Shown here: piece after piece, positions 24,774 through 33,356 of the stretch
How the letters are laid out: every line of letters starts with the position of its first letter
How positions within the stretch are numbered: position 1 is the first letter of the stretch
Source of the DNA: Candidatus Tectimicrobiota bacterium
GTDB taxonomy: Bacteria > JACPUC01
Direction: 5' to 3'
NCBI GenBank assembly: GCA_016192455.1
Contig: JACPUC010000003.1
Span: 301,082 to 365,081, forward strand
Length of the DNA: 64,000 nt
Notes under the pieces: model-generated
What the model was told of the DNA's origin: nothing
The model's database searches: none
What the model saw: only the letters and a program-made list of their open reading frames with translations
Program-made: the position numbers and the translations under genes

Positions 24774-25152
24774 TGTGCTGTTTCACACAATCTATCGCAA
24801 GAATTTGCGAGGGAGCCTCGCCCTCTCGCGCACCCCTCACCCCTGGCCCCTCTCCCAATGGGAGAGGGAACGGGTGAGGGAGGGGTGTGGGGAAGCAAAG
24901 GAGGCGCGTGGCGAGGCGTTCGCGCAGGTTCACGATCTCTCCCGAGTGATCCGCAGATTTCGCAGATTGCGCAAATTCAATCTGCGTCATCCGTGTAATC
25001 TGCGGACGATTCCCCTAGCCGCGGCGGCGGCGGGAGCTCCAGAGGAGCGGCTCGTCTCCGGCCACGTCGGCGGCGGAGGGTCTGCCGCAAAAACTCCGCC
25101 ACCACATGGCCCGAAGAAGGCGTCCGATGAAGGATGGAATTGGTGTGACGCA
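24774..25152. repeat. Long modular repeat, forward copy
   Basis: It begins AGTGTGCTGTTTCACACAAT, continues with CGAGGGAGCCTCGCCCTCTC, the CTCTCCCAATGGGAGAG palindrome, the TCCGCAGATT/AATCTGCG module, and the GGCCCGAAGAAGGCGTCCGA right end, finishing near GTGTGACGCAACTC. Inverted relative to 18992-19367. Confidence 0.75.
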
Positions 25153-25629
25153 ACTCTCGACGGCGGCGGCGACAAGGGAGGCCCCGGCGGACAGCGCGCC
25201 CGCCGCGGCTGGACGCGAAAAATTGCCCAAATCCCGAAGTTTTGGTTCAACAAGATGCGACATTGTGTCGATATGTCTTAGAGCACGGAGGGCCGGGGGC
25301 TGACCTGACGCTGGAGGGCGACCGGGGGTGTGATCCGTCTCGCCTTCTGCCGGCCTTGCGATCCCTCGTGGCAAGCAGGGCTGGGGCGGGCCGCCGGTTC
25401 GCGCCCCCGCACGGAGGTGGAGGGCGACTTCGAAGGGCACGACCAGGGCTGCCGGGGCGCGCGGCCGGCGCGGAGCCGGGCTTCACGCCCCTGGCTGGCG
25501 CGGCAGGAAGGCTTGCCCAGAGCCGCGAGTTGATGGTGTGCCTGATGCTGCGGGGCGGTGGCTGTGAGAAAGTATGCGCCGAGACGACGTGATGACGCCG
25601 GAGTAGAGCTGCAACGCGGCGAAGCATGG
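25153..25629. other. Intergenic region, nothing recognised
   Basis: About 480 bases between the repeat and the response regulator. Open frames here have no recognisable protein content. The response-regulator gene may start as early as GTG 25558. Confidence 0.4.
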
Positions 25630-26751
25630 ATGAGGGCGCCCGGGCTGGAGGGCTTGCTTGCCCCGGCTCCGGCGGCGCTGGGGAACGGCGCCGCCGATGA
25701 GAGCCACGCGGCAGCTTCCCCGATCCCGCCCCAGTCCTCCTCTCCCCTCGCGGCGGAGAGCCTCTCGGGCGCGGCGACGGGTTCACCCGGCCGCGTCGAG
25801 CAGCGCGGCCGGCTGCCCGCCGCGCCGGGCTCCGGGTCGCTGGTTGATTTCCTCGCCGACGCGAACGACGAGCACATCAGCATCCTCGTCGTTGACGATG
25901 AGCCGGCCATCACCATGCTCATGGCGCAGGTCTGCAAGCGCCTGCGCTACAAGTTCGACTGCGCGGGAAACGCCGAGGAGGCCTTGCAGAAGTTCCGCGC
26001 CGGCGACTTCCACATCATTGTGGCGGATATCGGCCTGCCCGGCATCGACGGGCTGGAGCTGATGCGCCTCATGAAGCGTGAGCAGCCCAGCGTCGATGTC
26101 ATCATCGTGACGGGCTACGTGAGCACCCACAGCTATGCCGCGGTGGTGCGCCACGGCGCCAGCGACTTCCTCGCCAAGCCCTTTGCGATCGACGAGTTCC
26201 AGGCCAAGGTGCAGCGGGTCATCCGGGAGCGGCGGCTGATCGCGGAGCTGGAGCGCAAGAGCGCGCTTCTCAAGGAGCTCTCCATCACCGACGACCTGAC
26301 GAGCTTGTATAACTACCGCTGCTTCAATCGGGAGCTGCGCCAGGAGATGACGCGGGCGCGCCGGCAGGGAACCGATCTCTCCCTCCTCCTCCTCGATCTC
26401 GACCGCTTCAAGGACTACAACGATCAGCACGGACATCGCGCCGGCGATGAGCTGCTGCGCTCGATCGGCGCTCACCTCCCCGGCCTCGTCCGCCACGAGG
26501 TTGACAAAGTCTTCCGCTATGGAGGCGACGAGTTCGCCGTCCTCCTGGTGCAGACGACGCTGGCGCAGGCCACGGAGATTGCCGAAGAGATCTTCGCTTC
26601 CTGCGCCGTGGAGTTCCCGCTGACGCTGTTCAGCATCGGGGTGGCGCAGCTCGGCGGGGAGATGTCGCTGGAGGAGTTCTTCGAGGCGGCGGATCGGGCG
26701 ATGTATCAAGCAAAACTAAGCGGCGGCAAGCGCGTCTGCGTGGCCGCCTGA
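25630..26751 (+). CDS. Response regulator with GGDEF domain (diguanylate cyclase)
   Basis: A 373-residue REC-GGDEF protein that makes cyclic di-GMP on phosphorylation. A 75-residue Ala/Pro-rich lead is followed by the receiver (ILVVDDEPAITML; phospho-Asp in IIVADIGLPGIDG; VTGY; LAKPF), a short coiled linker (RRLIAELERKSALLKELS) and the cyclase domain with intact signature FRYGGDEFAVLL. The inhibitory I-site, normally RxxD just before the signature, reads HEVD, so product inhibition by that site is probably absent. The exact start is uncertain; I use ATG 25630, with GTG 25558 possible. No histidine kinase is adjacent. Confidence 0.9.
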   Translation: MRAPGLEGLLAPAPAALGNGAADESHAAASPIPPQSSSPLAAESLSGAATGSPGRVEQRGRLPAAPGSGSLVDFLADANDEHISILVVDDEPAITMLMAQVCKRLRYKFDCAGNAEEALQKFRAGDFHIIVADIGLPGIDGLELMRLMKREQPSVDVIIVTGYVSTHSYAAVVRHGASDFLAKPFAIDEFQAKVQRVIRERRLIAELERKSALLKELSITDDLTSLYNYRCFNRELRQEMTRARRQGTDLSLLLLDLDRFKDYNDQHGHRAGDELLRSIGAHLPGLVRHEVDKVFRYGGDEFAVLLVQTTLAQATEIAEEIFASCAVEFPLTLFSIGVAQLGGEMSLEEFFEAADRAMYQAKLSGGKRVCVAA

Positions 26752-26800
26752 GGCCGGGCCGGGCGGACCTCGGCCGCGGCCGCCGCGCGCGCCGCGGTTG

Positions 26801-26832
26801 GTGGGGCCCAGGCGTTCCAGAGCGGGCCCCAC
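26801..26832. terminator. Hairpin between convergent genes
   Basis: GTGGGGCCC (26801-26809) and GGGCCCCAC (26824-26832) form a perfect 9-bp stem around a 14-base loop, midway between the stops of two convergent genes. There is no T-tract, so its strength as an intrinsic terminator is uncertain. Confidence 0.5.
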
Positions 26833-26848
26833 GTTCGCCGCCGCGGCC

Positions 26849-27880
26849 TCAGTTCATCTCCAGCACCAGCTTCCCGAAGGCGCTGCGCGTCTCCATGGCG
26901 CGCTGCGCCTCGTGCGCCCCATCCAGCGGGAACACCTGGTGGATGATGGTGCGCAGCTTGCCTTGGCTGATGAGCTTGAGCACCTCGACGAGCTCGCGTT
27001 TCGTGCCGTAGTAGGAGCCGAGGAGGGAGACCTGCTTCGAGAAGAGACGCCAGATGTCGATGGTCCCCATATGCCCCGTATGCGCGCCGCAGGTCACCAG
27101 CCGCCCATTGCGGGCCAGGCTGGCGATGCTTTTCTCCCAGGTGGCCGTGCCGACGTGCTCGAAGACCACATCAACGCCGCGCTTGTTGGTGATGCGGCGC
27201 ACCTCCTCGTAGATGTCCTGCTCGCGGTGGTTGATCACCACGTCGGCGCCAAGGGTCTTGGCCTTCGTGAGCTTCACGTCCGATCCCGCCGTGGCGATGA
27301 CGCGCGCCCCGGAAAACTTGGCGATCTGCACGGCGATGCTGCCGATGCCGCTGCCGGCGGCGAGGATCAGGACATCCTCGCCCGCCTTCACCTGTGCCCG
27401 CGTCACCAGCATGTGCCAGGCCGTCAGGCCGGAGAGCGGCGCCCCCGCCGCATCGAGGAAGGAGACGCCGTTGGGCAGCGGCACGATGTTCTTCACCGGA
27501 ATGCACGTGTACTCCGCGTAGCCGCCGTCCAGGTTCAGCCCCAGGGACTGGTTGTTGATGCAGATGTTCTCCTCGGCGGTGAGGCAATACTCGCAGCGCC
27601 CGCAGCCGACGCGGCTCAAGGCCACCACGGCCTGCCCGACGTCGATGCTGTCGACCATGTCGCCGCGCTCCACCACCTCCCCGGTGATCTCCACCCCCGG
27701 GATGCGCGGCAGGGCGATCTTCACCGGCAGCTTCCCATCGCGCGCCAAAATATCAACGTAGTTCACGCCGCAGGTCTTCACCTTCACGAGCACGTCGTTC
27801 GGTCCGATCTGCGGCGTCTCCACCTCTTCATACCTCAAGACATCAGACGTACCATGCTTGTGGTAACGAATCGCCTTCAT
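26849..27880 (-). CDS. Zinc-type alcohol dehydrogenase / quinone oxidoreductase
   Basis: A 343-residue medium-chain dehydrogenase/reductase. The N-terminal catalytic domain (MKAIRYHKHGTSDVLRYEEV, PGVEITGEVV) has the four structural-zinc cysteines in VGCGRCEYCLTAEENIC. The NAD(P)-binding Rossmann segment is VLILAAGSGIGSIAVQIAK. The catalytic-zinc position Cys is in VKTCGVNYVDIL, so it is a genuine zinc enzyme of the general alcohol dehydrogenase group and not a zinc-free quinone reductase. Substrate unknown. The start at ATG 27880 agrees with the family; upstream frame sequence is not conserved. It is divergent from the GAF-GGDEF gene. Confidence 0.92.
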   Translation of the reverse strand: MKAIRYHKHGTSDVLRYEEVETPQIGPNDVLVKVKTCGVNYVDILARDGKLPVKIALPRIPGVEITGEVVERGDMVDSIDVGQAVVALSRVGCGRCEYCLTAEENICINNQSLGLNLDGGYAEYTCIPVKNIVPLPNGVSFLDAAGAPLSGLTAWHMLVTRAQVKAGEDVLILAAGSGIGSIAVQIAKFSGARVIATAGSDVKLTKAKTLGADVVINHREQDIYEEVRRITNKRGVDVVFEHVGTATWEKSIASLARNGRLVTCGAHTGHMGTIDIWRLFSKQVSLLGSYYGTKRELVEVLKLISQGKLRTIIHQVFPLDGAHEAQRAMETRSAFGKLVLEMN

Positions 27881-28141
27881 GAAAAGTGCTCCGTCCAAAT
27901 TCCCTGCCGGTCCGCCGGCGGGACCTGCCATGAGCCTAGCCTGGCGTGTTGCGTAAGCCGATTTCGGCTCGTCCCCGGCGCCCGAGCGCCTGCGCCCGCC
28001 ACGGCGCGCCTGGGGCGCCGGGCCGAACCAGGCGTATAAGGTAGCATTGGCGCGCCCACCTCGCAAGCCGTGGATTCGCGGTTCCCGGCGGCAGCGAAAC
28101 CCTCGCGCACAGCTTTAAGATGAAAAAAAGTGAGAAGATGC

Positions 28142-28170
28142 TTGTCAAGTCTTCCATATGATGGTATCCT
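28142..28170 (+). promoter_or_regulatory. Promoter of the GAF-GGDEF gene
   Basis: TTGTCA (28142-28147), a 17-base spacer and TATCCT (28165-28170) sit 46 bases upstream of the start, in a locally AT-rich stretch. The rest of the 27881-28216 gap shows nothing. Confidence 0.5.
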
Positions 28171-28216
28171 TGTTTCTAACGATTGATATGTAACATCCTG
28201 TTTTTTGGAATGATTC

Positions 28217-29695
28217 ATGAACTTCCAGCAGGAGCTCGAAAGCCTCATCGCCCTCGTCAGCAACGTGGCTGACTCCTTTACGACCACCCTGTTCCTGGCC
28301 GACCAACAAAAACAGGAGCTGAGGCTTGCCAGCTTCCATACGCTTGGGAACTCGGTGATCCAGGGCACGGTGATCCCCTATGGACACGGCCTGGTCGGCT
28401 GGGTGGCCAACCACTGCCAGGCAGTCAATGTCTCTGAGTTTAACCGCGACACGAAGACGCTGCAGTTCTACAGCCAGGACGAAGAGATCAAATCGTTCAT
28501 GGCCGTGCCGGTGGTTGAGCAGGAGCTCCTGGGCGTCCTCTGCATCGACAGCAAGAAGCAGTACGTCTTCACCCCGAAGCTGCAGAAGCTGTTGCAGGGC
28601 TTTGCCGACCAGGCGGCGCTGGTGCTGCGGCGCCAGCAGGTGTTCGAGCAGCAGCAGTCCCTGCGGGCCAGCATCGAGACGCTCTACGAGTACTGCCGCG
28701 GCCTGCACGAGCGCATCGGCGCCCAGGCGACGGACCGCCTGACGCTGGCGCGGCACCTCTGCCGACTGCCGCGGGTGTTGATCGAGCACGACGAGTGCGC
28801 CGTCTGCCTGCGCGCCGAGGATCATCCGGAGCAGCAGTTCGTCGCCTACCGGCTGGCGGCGTCTTCCCGCAGCGGCGTGCATGTCCTGCCGGTGGCGATG
28901 GAGCAGAGCCTCTCCGGAATCGTGCTGCGCAAGGGGGAGCCGCTGTACCTGCCGGACGTGCACGACGACGGCCGGCGCCCGATGCTGTTCGCGCCGGGAG
29001 AGGAGCGTCCGCCGGTCGGCTCCTTCCTGGGCGTGCCGATTCTCTATGGTGGCGGCGTCCACGGGGCGATGATCTTCACCTGCGCCGCGCCGTACCAGTT
29101 CTCCCGCAGCCACGCGCAGCTCACCCAGATCCTCGGCTTCCAGGTGGTGGCGGCGTTGTCGCACGACAGCAGCGCCAAACGCGAGCACGAGGCGCACCTC
29201 ATCGACGGCCTCACCGGCCTCCTGAACCGTCGCGCCTTTGAAGAGGCGCTGAGCAAACGGCTGGCGCGGATCGACACCCAGGGAGGCAGCCTGGCGCTGC
29301 TGGCCATTGATCCGGACGGCTTCTCGGCGGTCAACGAAACCGTGGGCTACGAGGCGGGGGATGCTTTTTTGCTGCGCCTGGCCCGCCTGCTCGGCAACTT
29401 CGCGCTGGGGAAGAACCTCCTGGGGCGGTTCGAGAGCGACTGCTTTCTGCTGGCCATCGAGGGCACGAGCTTCGGCGACTCCCTGGAGTTGGCCGAGAAG
29501 ATTCGCCGCACCGTCGAGGGGACACTCTTCCAATCCAGCACGGCCGACAAGATGCTGACCGTCACCATTGGGGCGGCCTTCTACCCCGCGGATGCGGAGA
29601 GCCAGGGAGAGCTGATGCGGGCGGTGCGTCGAGCCGTGGCCTCCGCCAAACGGCGCGGCAAGAACCGGGTGGAGGCCTTCGCTCCGGCGCGCTGA
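28217..29695 (+). CDS. GAF-GAF protein with degenerate GGDEF domain
   Basis: A 492-residue cytoplasmic sensor. GAF domain 1 spans about 5-138 (GHGLVGWVANHCQAVNVSEF, MAVPVVEQELLGVLCIDSKK), GAF domain 2 about 170-312 (MEQSLSGIVLRKGEPLYLPD, GVPILYGGGVHGAMIF), and the GGDEF-type domain about 325-490 (LIDGLTGLLNRRAFEEAL). The signature GGDEF is ESDCF at residues 406-410, and IDPDGFSAVN replaces the usual LDIDxFKxxND, so cyclase activity is very unlikely. It may bind GTP or c-di-GMP, or signal through protein contacts. It lies 195 bases before mreB on the same strand with its own promoter. Confidence 0.9.
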   Translation: MNFQQELESLIALVSNVADSFTTTLFLADQQKQELRLASFHTLGNSVIQGTVIPYGHGLVGWVANHCQAVNVSEFNRDTKTLQFYSQDEEIKSFMAVPVVEQELLGVLCIDSKKQYVFTPKLQKLLQGFADQAALVLRRQQVFEQQQSLRASIETLYEYCRGLHERIGAQATDRLTLARHLCRLPRVLIEHDECAVCLRAEDHPEQQFVAYRLAASSRSGVHVLPVAMEQSLSGIVLRKGEPLYLPDVHDDGRRPMLFAPGEERPPVGSFLGVPILYGGGVHGAMIFTCAAPYQFSRSHAQLTQILGFQVVAALSHDSSAKREHEAHLIDGLTGLLNRRAFEEALSKRLARIDTQGGSLALLAIDPDGFSAVNETVGYEAGDAFLLRLARLLGNFALGKNLLGRFESDCFLLAIEGTSFGDSLELAEKIRRTVEGTLFQSSTADKMLTVTIGAAFYPADAESQGELMRAVRRAVASAKRRGKNRVEAFAPAR

Positions 29696-29890
29696 GGAGC
29701 TTTTCGACCCGAGAGGCCATCAACCCCGGAGGTGAGTCCCCGCCGCCGTTGCGGAGCCGGCGGCCCAAGCGCCGCGAGAGGGGAGACGGGCCCGCATGCC
29801 GCGAGCGCCCGCCGTCGTCCTGTCTGGGAACGCCCCCGAAGCCCCGCAGCATGGCGGTCGCCCAGCGGGGCGCGGAAGGAGAACTGCTCC

Positions 29891-30916
29891 ATGTTCCTGA
29901 TTGACGCACTCATGCGACGTTTCTCGTTCGATTTGGCCATGGACCTGGGCACCGCCAACACCCTCATCTACCAGAAGGGGAAGGGCATCGTTCTCAATCA
30001 ACCGTCGGTGGTGGCGGTGCCGGAGACTGGCAGCGGCGTGTTGGCGGTGGGCGAGGAGGCCAAGCGGATGTATGGCCGCACGCCGGAGGGCGTCCGCACG
30101 GTGCGCCCGATGAAGGACGGCGTCATCGCCGACTTCGAGATCACCAACCGCATGGTGATGTACTTCATCCGGCAGGTGCACCGGCGCAACAGCTTCGTGC
30201 GGCCGAAGATGATCATCAGCGTGCCGTCCGGCATCACCCAGGTGGAGAAGCGCTCCGTGATCGAGGCGGCGCAGATGGCGGGGGCGAGCCGGGTCTTCCT
30301 CCTCGAGGAGCCGATGGCGGCGGCGATCGGCGCCAAGCTGCCGGTGGAGTCGAGCCAGGCGAACATGGTGGTGGACATCGGCGGCGGCACCACCGAGGTG
30401 GCGGTGATCAACCTCTTCGCCACGGCCTACTGTGAGTCCCTGCGGGTGGCCGGTGATGAGATGGACGAAGCGATCCAGCGGCACCTGCACCGCGAGCACC
30501 AGCTCGACATCGGCATCTTCGAGGCGCAGCGCCTGAAGCATCTGATCGGCTCGGCGATGCCGTTCGAGGAACCGTGCTATGGCACGGCGCGCGGTCGCAA
30601 GATGTCGGGCATCCCGGCCACGGTGCAGGTGGAGGACGCGGAACTCCGCGAGGCGCTCGAGGAGCCGGTGCGCGCCATCGTGCAATCCATCAAGGTGGCG
30701 TTGGAGCGCACCTCGCCCGAGCTGGCGGCGGATGTCACCTCGCGCGGGCTGGTGCTGGCCGGCGGCGGGGCGCTGCTCCATGGGCTGGGACCGCGGCTCC
30801 ACAAGGAGACGGGGCTGCCCATCTTCCGCGCCAAGGACCCGCTGACGACGATCGTGCGCGGCGCCGGCATCGTGCTGGAGAACTTCAAGACCCTGCGGCG
30901 GGTCTGCATCAACTAG
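29891..30916 (+). CDS. mreB: Rod-shape-determining actin homologue MreB
   Basis: A 341-residue bacterial actin that organises lateral cell-wall synthesis. Phosphate-1 loop AMDLGTANTLIY, phosphate-2 loop VVDIGGGTTEVAVI and the adenosine motif LAGGGALLHGLGPRL are all intact. The N-terminal LIDALMRRFSFD helix could attach to the membrane. Start ATG 29891 with GAAGGAG upstream. Unusually, mreC/mreD do not follow: the next gene is convergent, so this copy is not in the classical mre operon and may be one of several MreB paralogues. Confidence 0.95.
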   Translation: MFLIDALMRRFSFDLAMDLGTANTLIYQKGKGIVLNQPSVVAVPETGSGVLAVGEEAKRMYGRTPEGVRTVRPMKDGVIADFEITNRMVMYFIRQVHRRNSFVRPKMIISVPSGITQVEKRSVIEAAQMAGASRVFLLEEPMAAAIGAKLPVESSQANMVVDIGGGTTEVAVINLFATAYCESLRVAGDEMDEAIQRHLHREHQLDIGIFEAQRLKHLIGSAMPFEEPCYGTARGRKMSGIPATVQVEDAELREALEEPVRAIVQSIKVALERTSPELAADVTSRGLVLAGGGALLHGLGPRLHKETGLPIFRAKDPLTTIVRGAGIVLENFKTLRRVCIN

Positions 30917-30984
30917 GCTGCGTCTCAACCCTTCGCCGCGGGAATTGAGGCGTTGCCGGCGGCATCGTCCGGGGAGGCTTGGAA

Positions 30985-31006
30985 GGGGGGATCAAACGCT
31001 CCCCCC
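30985..31006. terminator. Hairpin after mreB (repeat-derived)
   Basis: GGGGGGA and TCCCCCC form a 7-bp stem around TCAAACGC, followed by TCTT. The same GGGGATCAAACGCTCCC core recurs inside the modular repeat near 38620, so the hairpin probably derives from that family and serves as a terminator between convergent genes. Confidence 0.45.
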
Positions 31007-31125
31007 TCTTCGAGCGAGCCGCGGGAAACCTCGCGCCCGCGAGGTGCGCCTGCCTCCTCTCGCCTCGCGTTCTCCCCCCTCGCCATCGATCACCGTCCCC
31101 TTCCCCCCATCCCCCTCGCGGCGCC

Positions 31126-31785
31126 TTAACATCCCGGACCGTGGTGCACGCCGCTCTTTTCCCGCAGCAGGCGCTGCAGCTCTGCGGCGATCGCCAGGGT
31201 TTTGCCGGCCGCGCGGCGGGCGCGATCTTGCGCCTCCGGCGTGGTGGCCAGACGCAGCAGGAGCTGCCGCCCGAGGAGGTGGTGGAACTCCTCGTCGGGC
31301 TGGATGGTGTCGCGGTAGAGCGCGGCGGTTGCGGCATCTCCCTTGGCCTCGCACAGCTCGATGAACTGCCGGTTCTTCACCGTGGCGATGGCCTCGCGGG
31401 TGAACTGCCCGGCGGCGACGCGCTCGACGGTGTCGGTGAGCGAGTCGAGGTACTGGAAAAGCGGCGTGTAGCCGGCGGCCACGGGGTCGAACTCCCGCAG
31501 GTCAACGTGCAGCTCCGCCAGGCGATCCTCGATCAGGCGGTAGTGCTTCGCCTCGTCCCCAACCTGACGCGCCAGCGCCAGCTTCACCTGCAGGTCCTTG
31601 GTGGTGGCCAGCCAGCGGGCCGCGATCTCCGTCGCTTCCAGCTCGCTCTTCAACGCCATCTTCAAGAGATGGGTGATGTCCAGCCTGCCGAGGGCGTCTT
31701 TCTCCAAGGTGTCGGTTGGCTCCAGGCGAGCCAACATCTCCTGATTCGCCGCATCGAGCTCCGCAACGAAGGCGCGCGCATCCAT
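31126..31785 (-). CDS. Ferritin-like domain protein
   Basis: A 219-residue all-helical protein of the ferritin-like superfamily. Candidate diiron ligands: Glu in LKSELEATEIAARW, the first ExxH in VGDEAKHYRLIEDRL, and the second ExxH in PDEEFHHLLGRQL. Spacing fits a four-helix bundle with an E..ExxH..ExxH centre. Such proteins include oxidases, hydroxylase-like and iron-handling enzymes; the exact reaction is unknown. ATG 31785 marks the family start; upstream in-frame sequence is low complexity. It is convergent with mreB, no partner is visible, and no signal peptide is seen. Confidence 0.8.
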   Translation of the reverse strand: MDARAFVAELDAANQEMLARLEPTDTLEKDALGRLDITHLLKMALKSELEATEIAARWLATTKDLQVKLALARQVGDEAKHYRLIEDRLAELHVDLREFDPVAAGYTPLFQYLDSLTDTVERVAAGQFTREAIATVKNRQFIELCEAKGDAATAALYRDTIQPDEEFHHLLGRQLLLRLATTPEAQDRARRAAGKTLAIAAELQRLLREKSGVHHGPGC

Positions 31786-32497
31786 TCCATCGTCCTTTCT
31801 CAGCGGCGGGGGGCTCGCGTCACCCTGAAGGGATGGCGCTCCCCTGCTCGCGCTGCATCTGCTGGCCTCGCTTTCTCCCTTGCCTGCCATGCCGGTCGCC
31901 GGGCCGCCTGGCAACGCCGGCCGCCCCGCCGCCTCTGCCACGCCTCCAGGCGGTCGGAACCCTGCGGCTGCCTGGGGCGCGGCATCACCTATCGCACGGC
32001 GCTGAGGCTGTTGACTGAGAAGTTAGGAAAAACATTCGCGCGCGCCAGGGGAGATAATGACGGCCTGCTTGGGGAGAGGCGCTCCTTCAGGGCGCGGTGG
32101 GTCTCGTCGCTGAAGAAGATGACGCCACGACCAGCCCGCCTCGAAGGTTCACCAGCGCCAGCCGACGACAGTTGCACGGGAGATCGCGCCGTTGCCGAGT
32201 CTCGTCTTTGCTCCAGCGCCCTCCTGGGCGCGGGCGGCAGCGCGGCGCTCCGCCACCTGCCCCGTACAAGAGTCAACCCAAGGAACGACCAGATTCATGG
32301 CTTTCTCTCGCGGGGGAATTTTCCTGTCAAGCAATCTGTTCTACCGGACAGCGGTGACTCTCATGCCTCAGGTACCGAGCAGGTATGAAGACGCACTCAC
32401 TTCGAAAAGGTGCAGTCTGGTCCGGTCGACGCGATCGCCAAGGAAAGCTCCGACCGAACCGTGATCAGAGTTCTTACCAAGAATGGAGGATACGTCG
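31786..32497. other. Intergenic region, nothing recognised
   Basis: About 710 bases between the divergent ferritin-like and exported CxxC genes. I see no conserved protein, tRNA or repeat module. The part near 32390-32490 is less GC-rich and presumably holds the promoter of the gene at 32498. Confidence 0.4.
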
Positions 32498-32902
32498 ATG
32501 TACCAACGTAGAGACTTGCGCGTCGCGGCGTTGCTCATCGTGCCGCTTCTCGTGCTGCTCATGACCGGCTACGCAGCGGCCCAGGGGGGCTTTCGGCTTC
32601 CTGGCACGCTCGAGCAAGAGGGCGACGTGCCGGCCTTGAAAGGCAAGGTCGTCTGCATTAGCTGTCAGCTTCCCGACGCCACCGCTGCCCTCATCGCCGA
32701 CCACCTTCGCAACGGCCATCAACCGGCGCTGCGCCTGACGAACGGCCGCGTCGTCACCATCCTGCCCCAGGGGGCGGCCTACGACGCGCTGCGCAAGGAC
32801 GCCATGCTGGGCAAGACCGTGCAAGTGAAGGGGAAGACCTACAAAGGGACCGACCTACTCGGCATTGAAGAGTTCAAGGAGCTGGTAGGCGCGAATCCGT
32901 AA
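32498..32902 (+). CDS. Exported small protein with CxxC motif
   Basis: A 134-residue secreted protein. Residues 1-29 form a Sec signal peptide (basic MYQRRDLR, hydrophobic ALLIVPLLVLLMTGY, cleavage after AAA). The mature part has GKVVCISCQLPDATAALIAD, with a thioredoxin-like or metal-binding CxxC, followed by a beta-rich tail ending FKELVGANP. I do not recognise the family. I chose ATG 32498 because GGAGG at 32486-32490 is ideally spaced. It stands alone, though a TlpA-type thiol-disulfide protein is encoded half a kilobase downstream on the other strand. Confidence 0.75.
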   Translation: MYQRRDLRVAALLIVPLLVLLMTGYAAAQGGFRLPGTLEQEGDVPALKGKVVCISCQLPDATAALIADHLRNGHQPALRLTNGRVVTILPQGAAYDALRKDAMLGKTVQVKGKTYKGTDLLGIEEFKELVGANP

Positions 32903-33059
32903 CTTCCACTATCCGATCCATTCGGGGATCGTGAAGAGGCATGCCACGGAGGGGCATGCCTCTTCTGCTGTCGCCACTCCGCCGGAGGCTGCGGGCCAAG
33001 GGCCGGGTTTCGGCGGCAGCCAGCGGGGCAGGGGGAGATGAACGCGAGACCTCGCCTTC

Positions 33060-33252
33060 CTCAGGTGCTGTTTCTCACATTCGATTGCATAGATTGGCGA
33101 GGGAGCCCCGCCCCTCGCGCACCCCGCCTTGTAAGGGCGGTTCGCGAACCCCCCTACGGGATGGGGGTGTGGGGGAGTACGGGTCCCCCACAAAAACTTT
33201 CGCCCCTCCCATGGCACAAAGAGGGCATCGAATTTAGGATGGACCTTGTGAG
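33060..33252. repeat. Modular intergenic repeat
   Basis: Full-length copy: TGCTGTTTCTCACATTCGAT terminus, CGAGGGAGCCCCGCCCCTCG, a slightly decayed GGCGGTTCGCGAACC palindrome (33130-33157), the GTGTGGGGGAGTACGGGTCC hairpin, and the CATGGCACAAAGAGGGCATC right end. Confidence 0.7.
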
Positions 33253-33356
33253 CCGCTGGGGGTCGAGGATGTCGTGCCGCCCCGGTCGCTGCGCGCCAGG
33301 AGGAGGTTGGAGCGCTAGCGGCTCCAGCTCTTGCGGAAGGAGGGGAAGGCGGCTGG

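Noticed and set aside
24775-25281. Frame beginning MLFHTIYRKNLRGSLALSRT
   Set aside because: Pure translation of the modular repeat; the same false protein appears at each copy and has no independent conservation.
30917-31125. mreC start after mreB
   Set aside because: No reading frame with MreC features; the stretch holds a hairpin and then the convergent gene.
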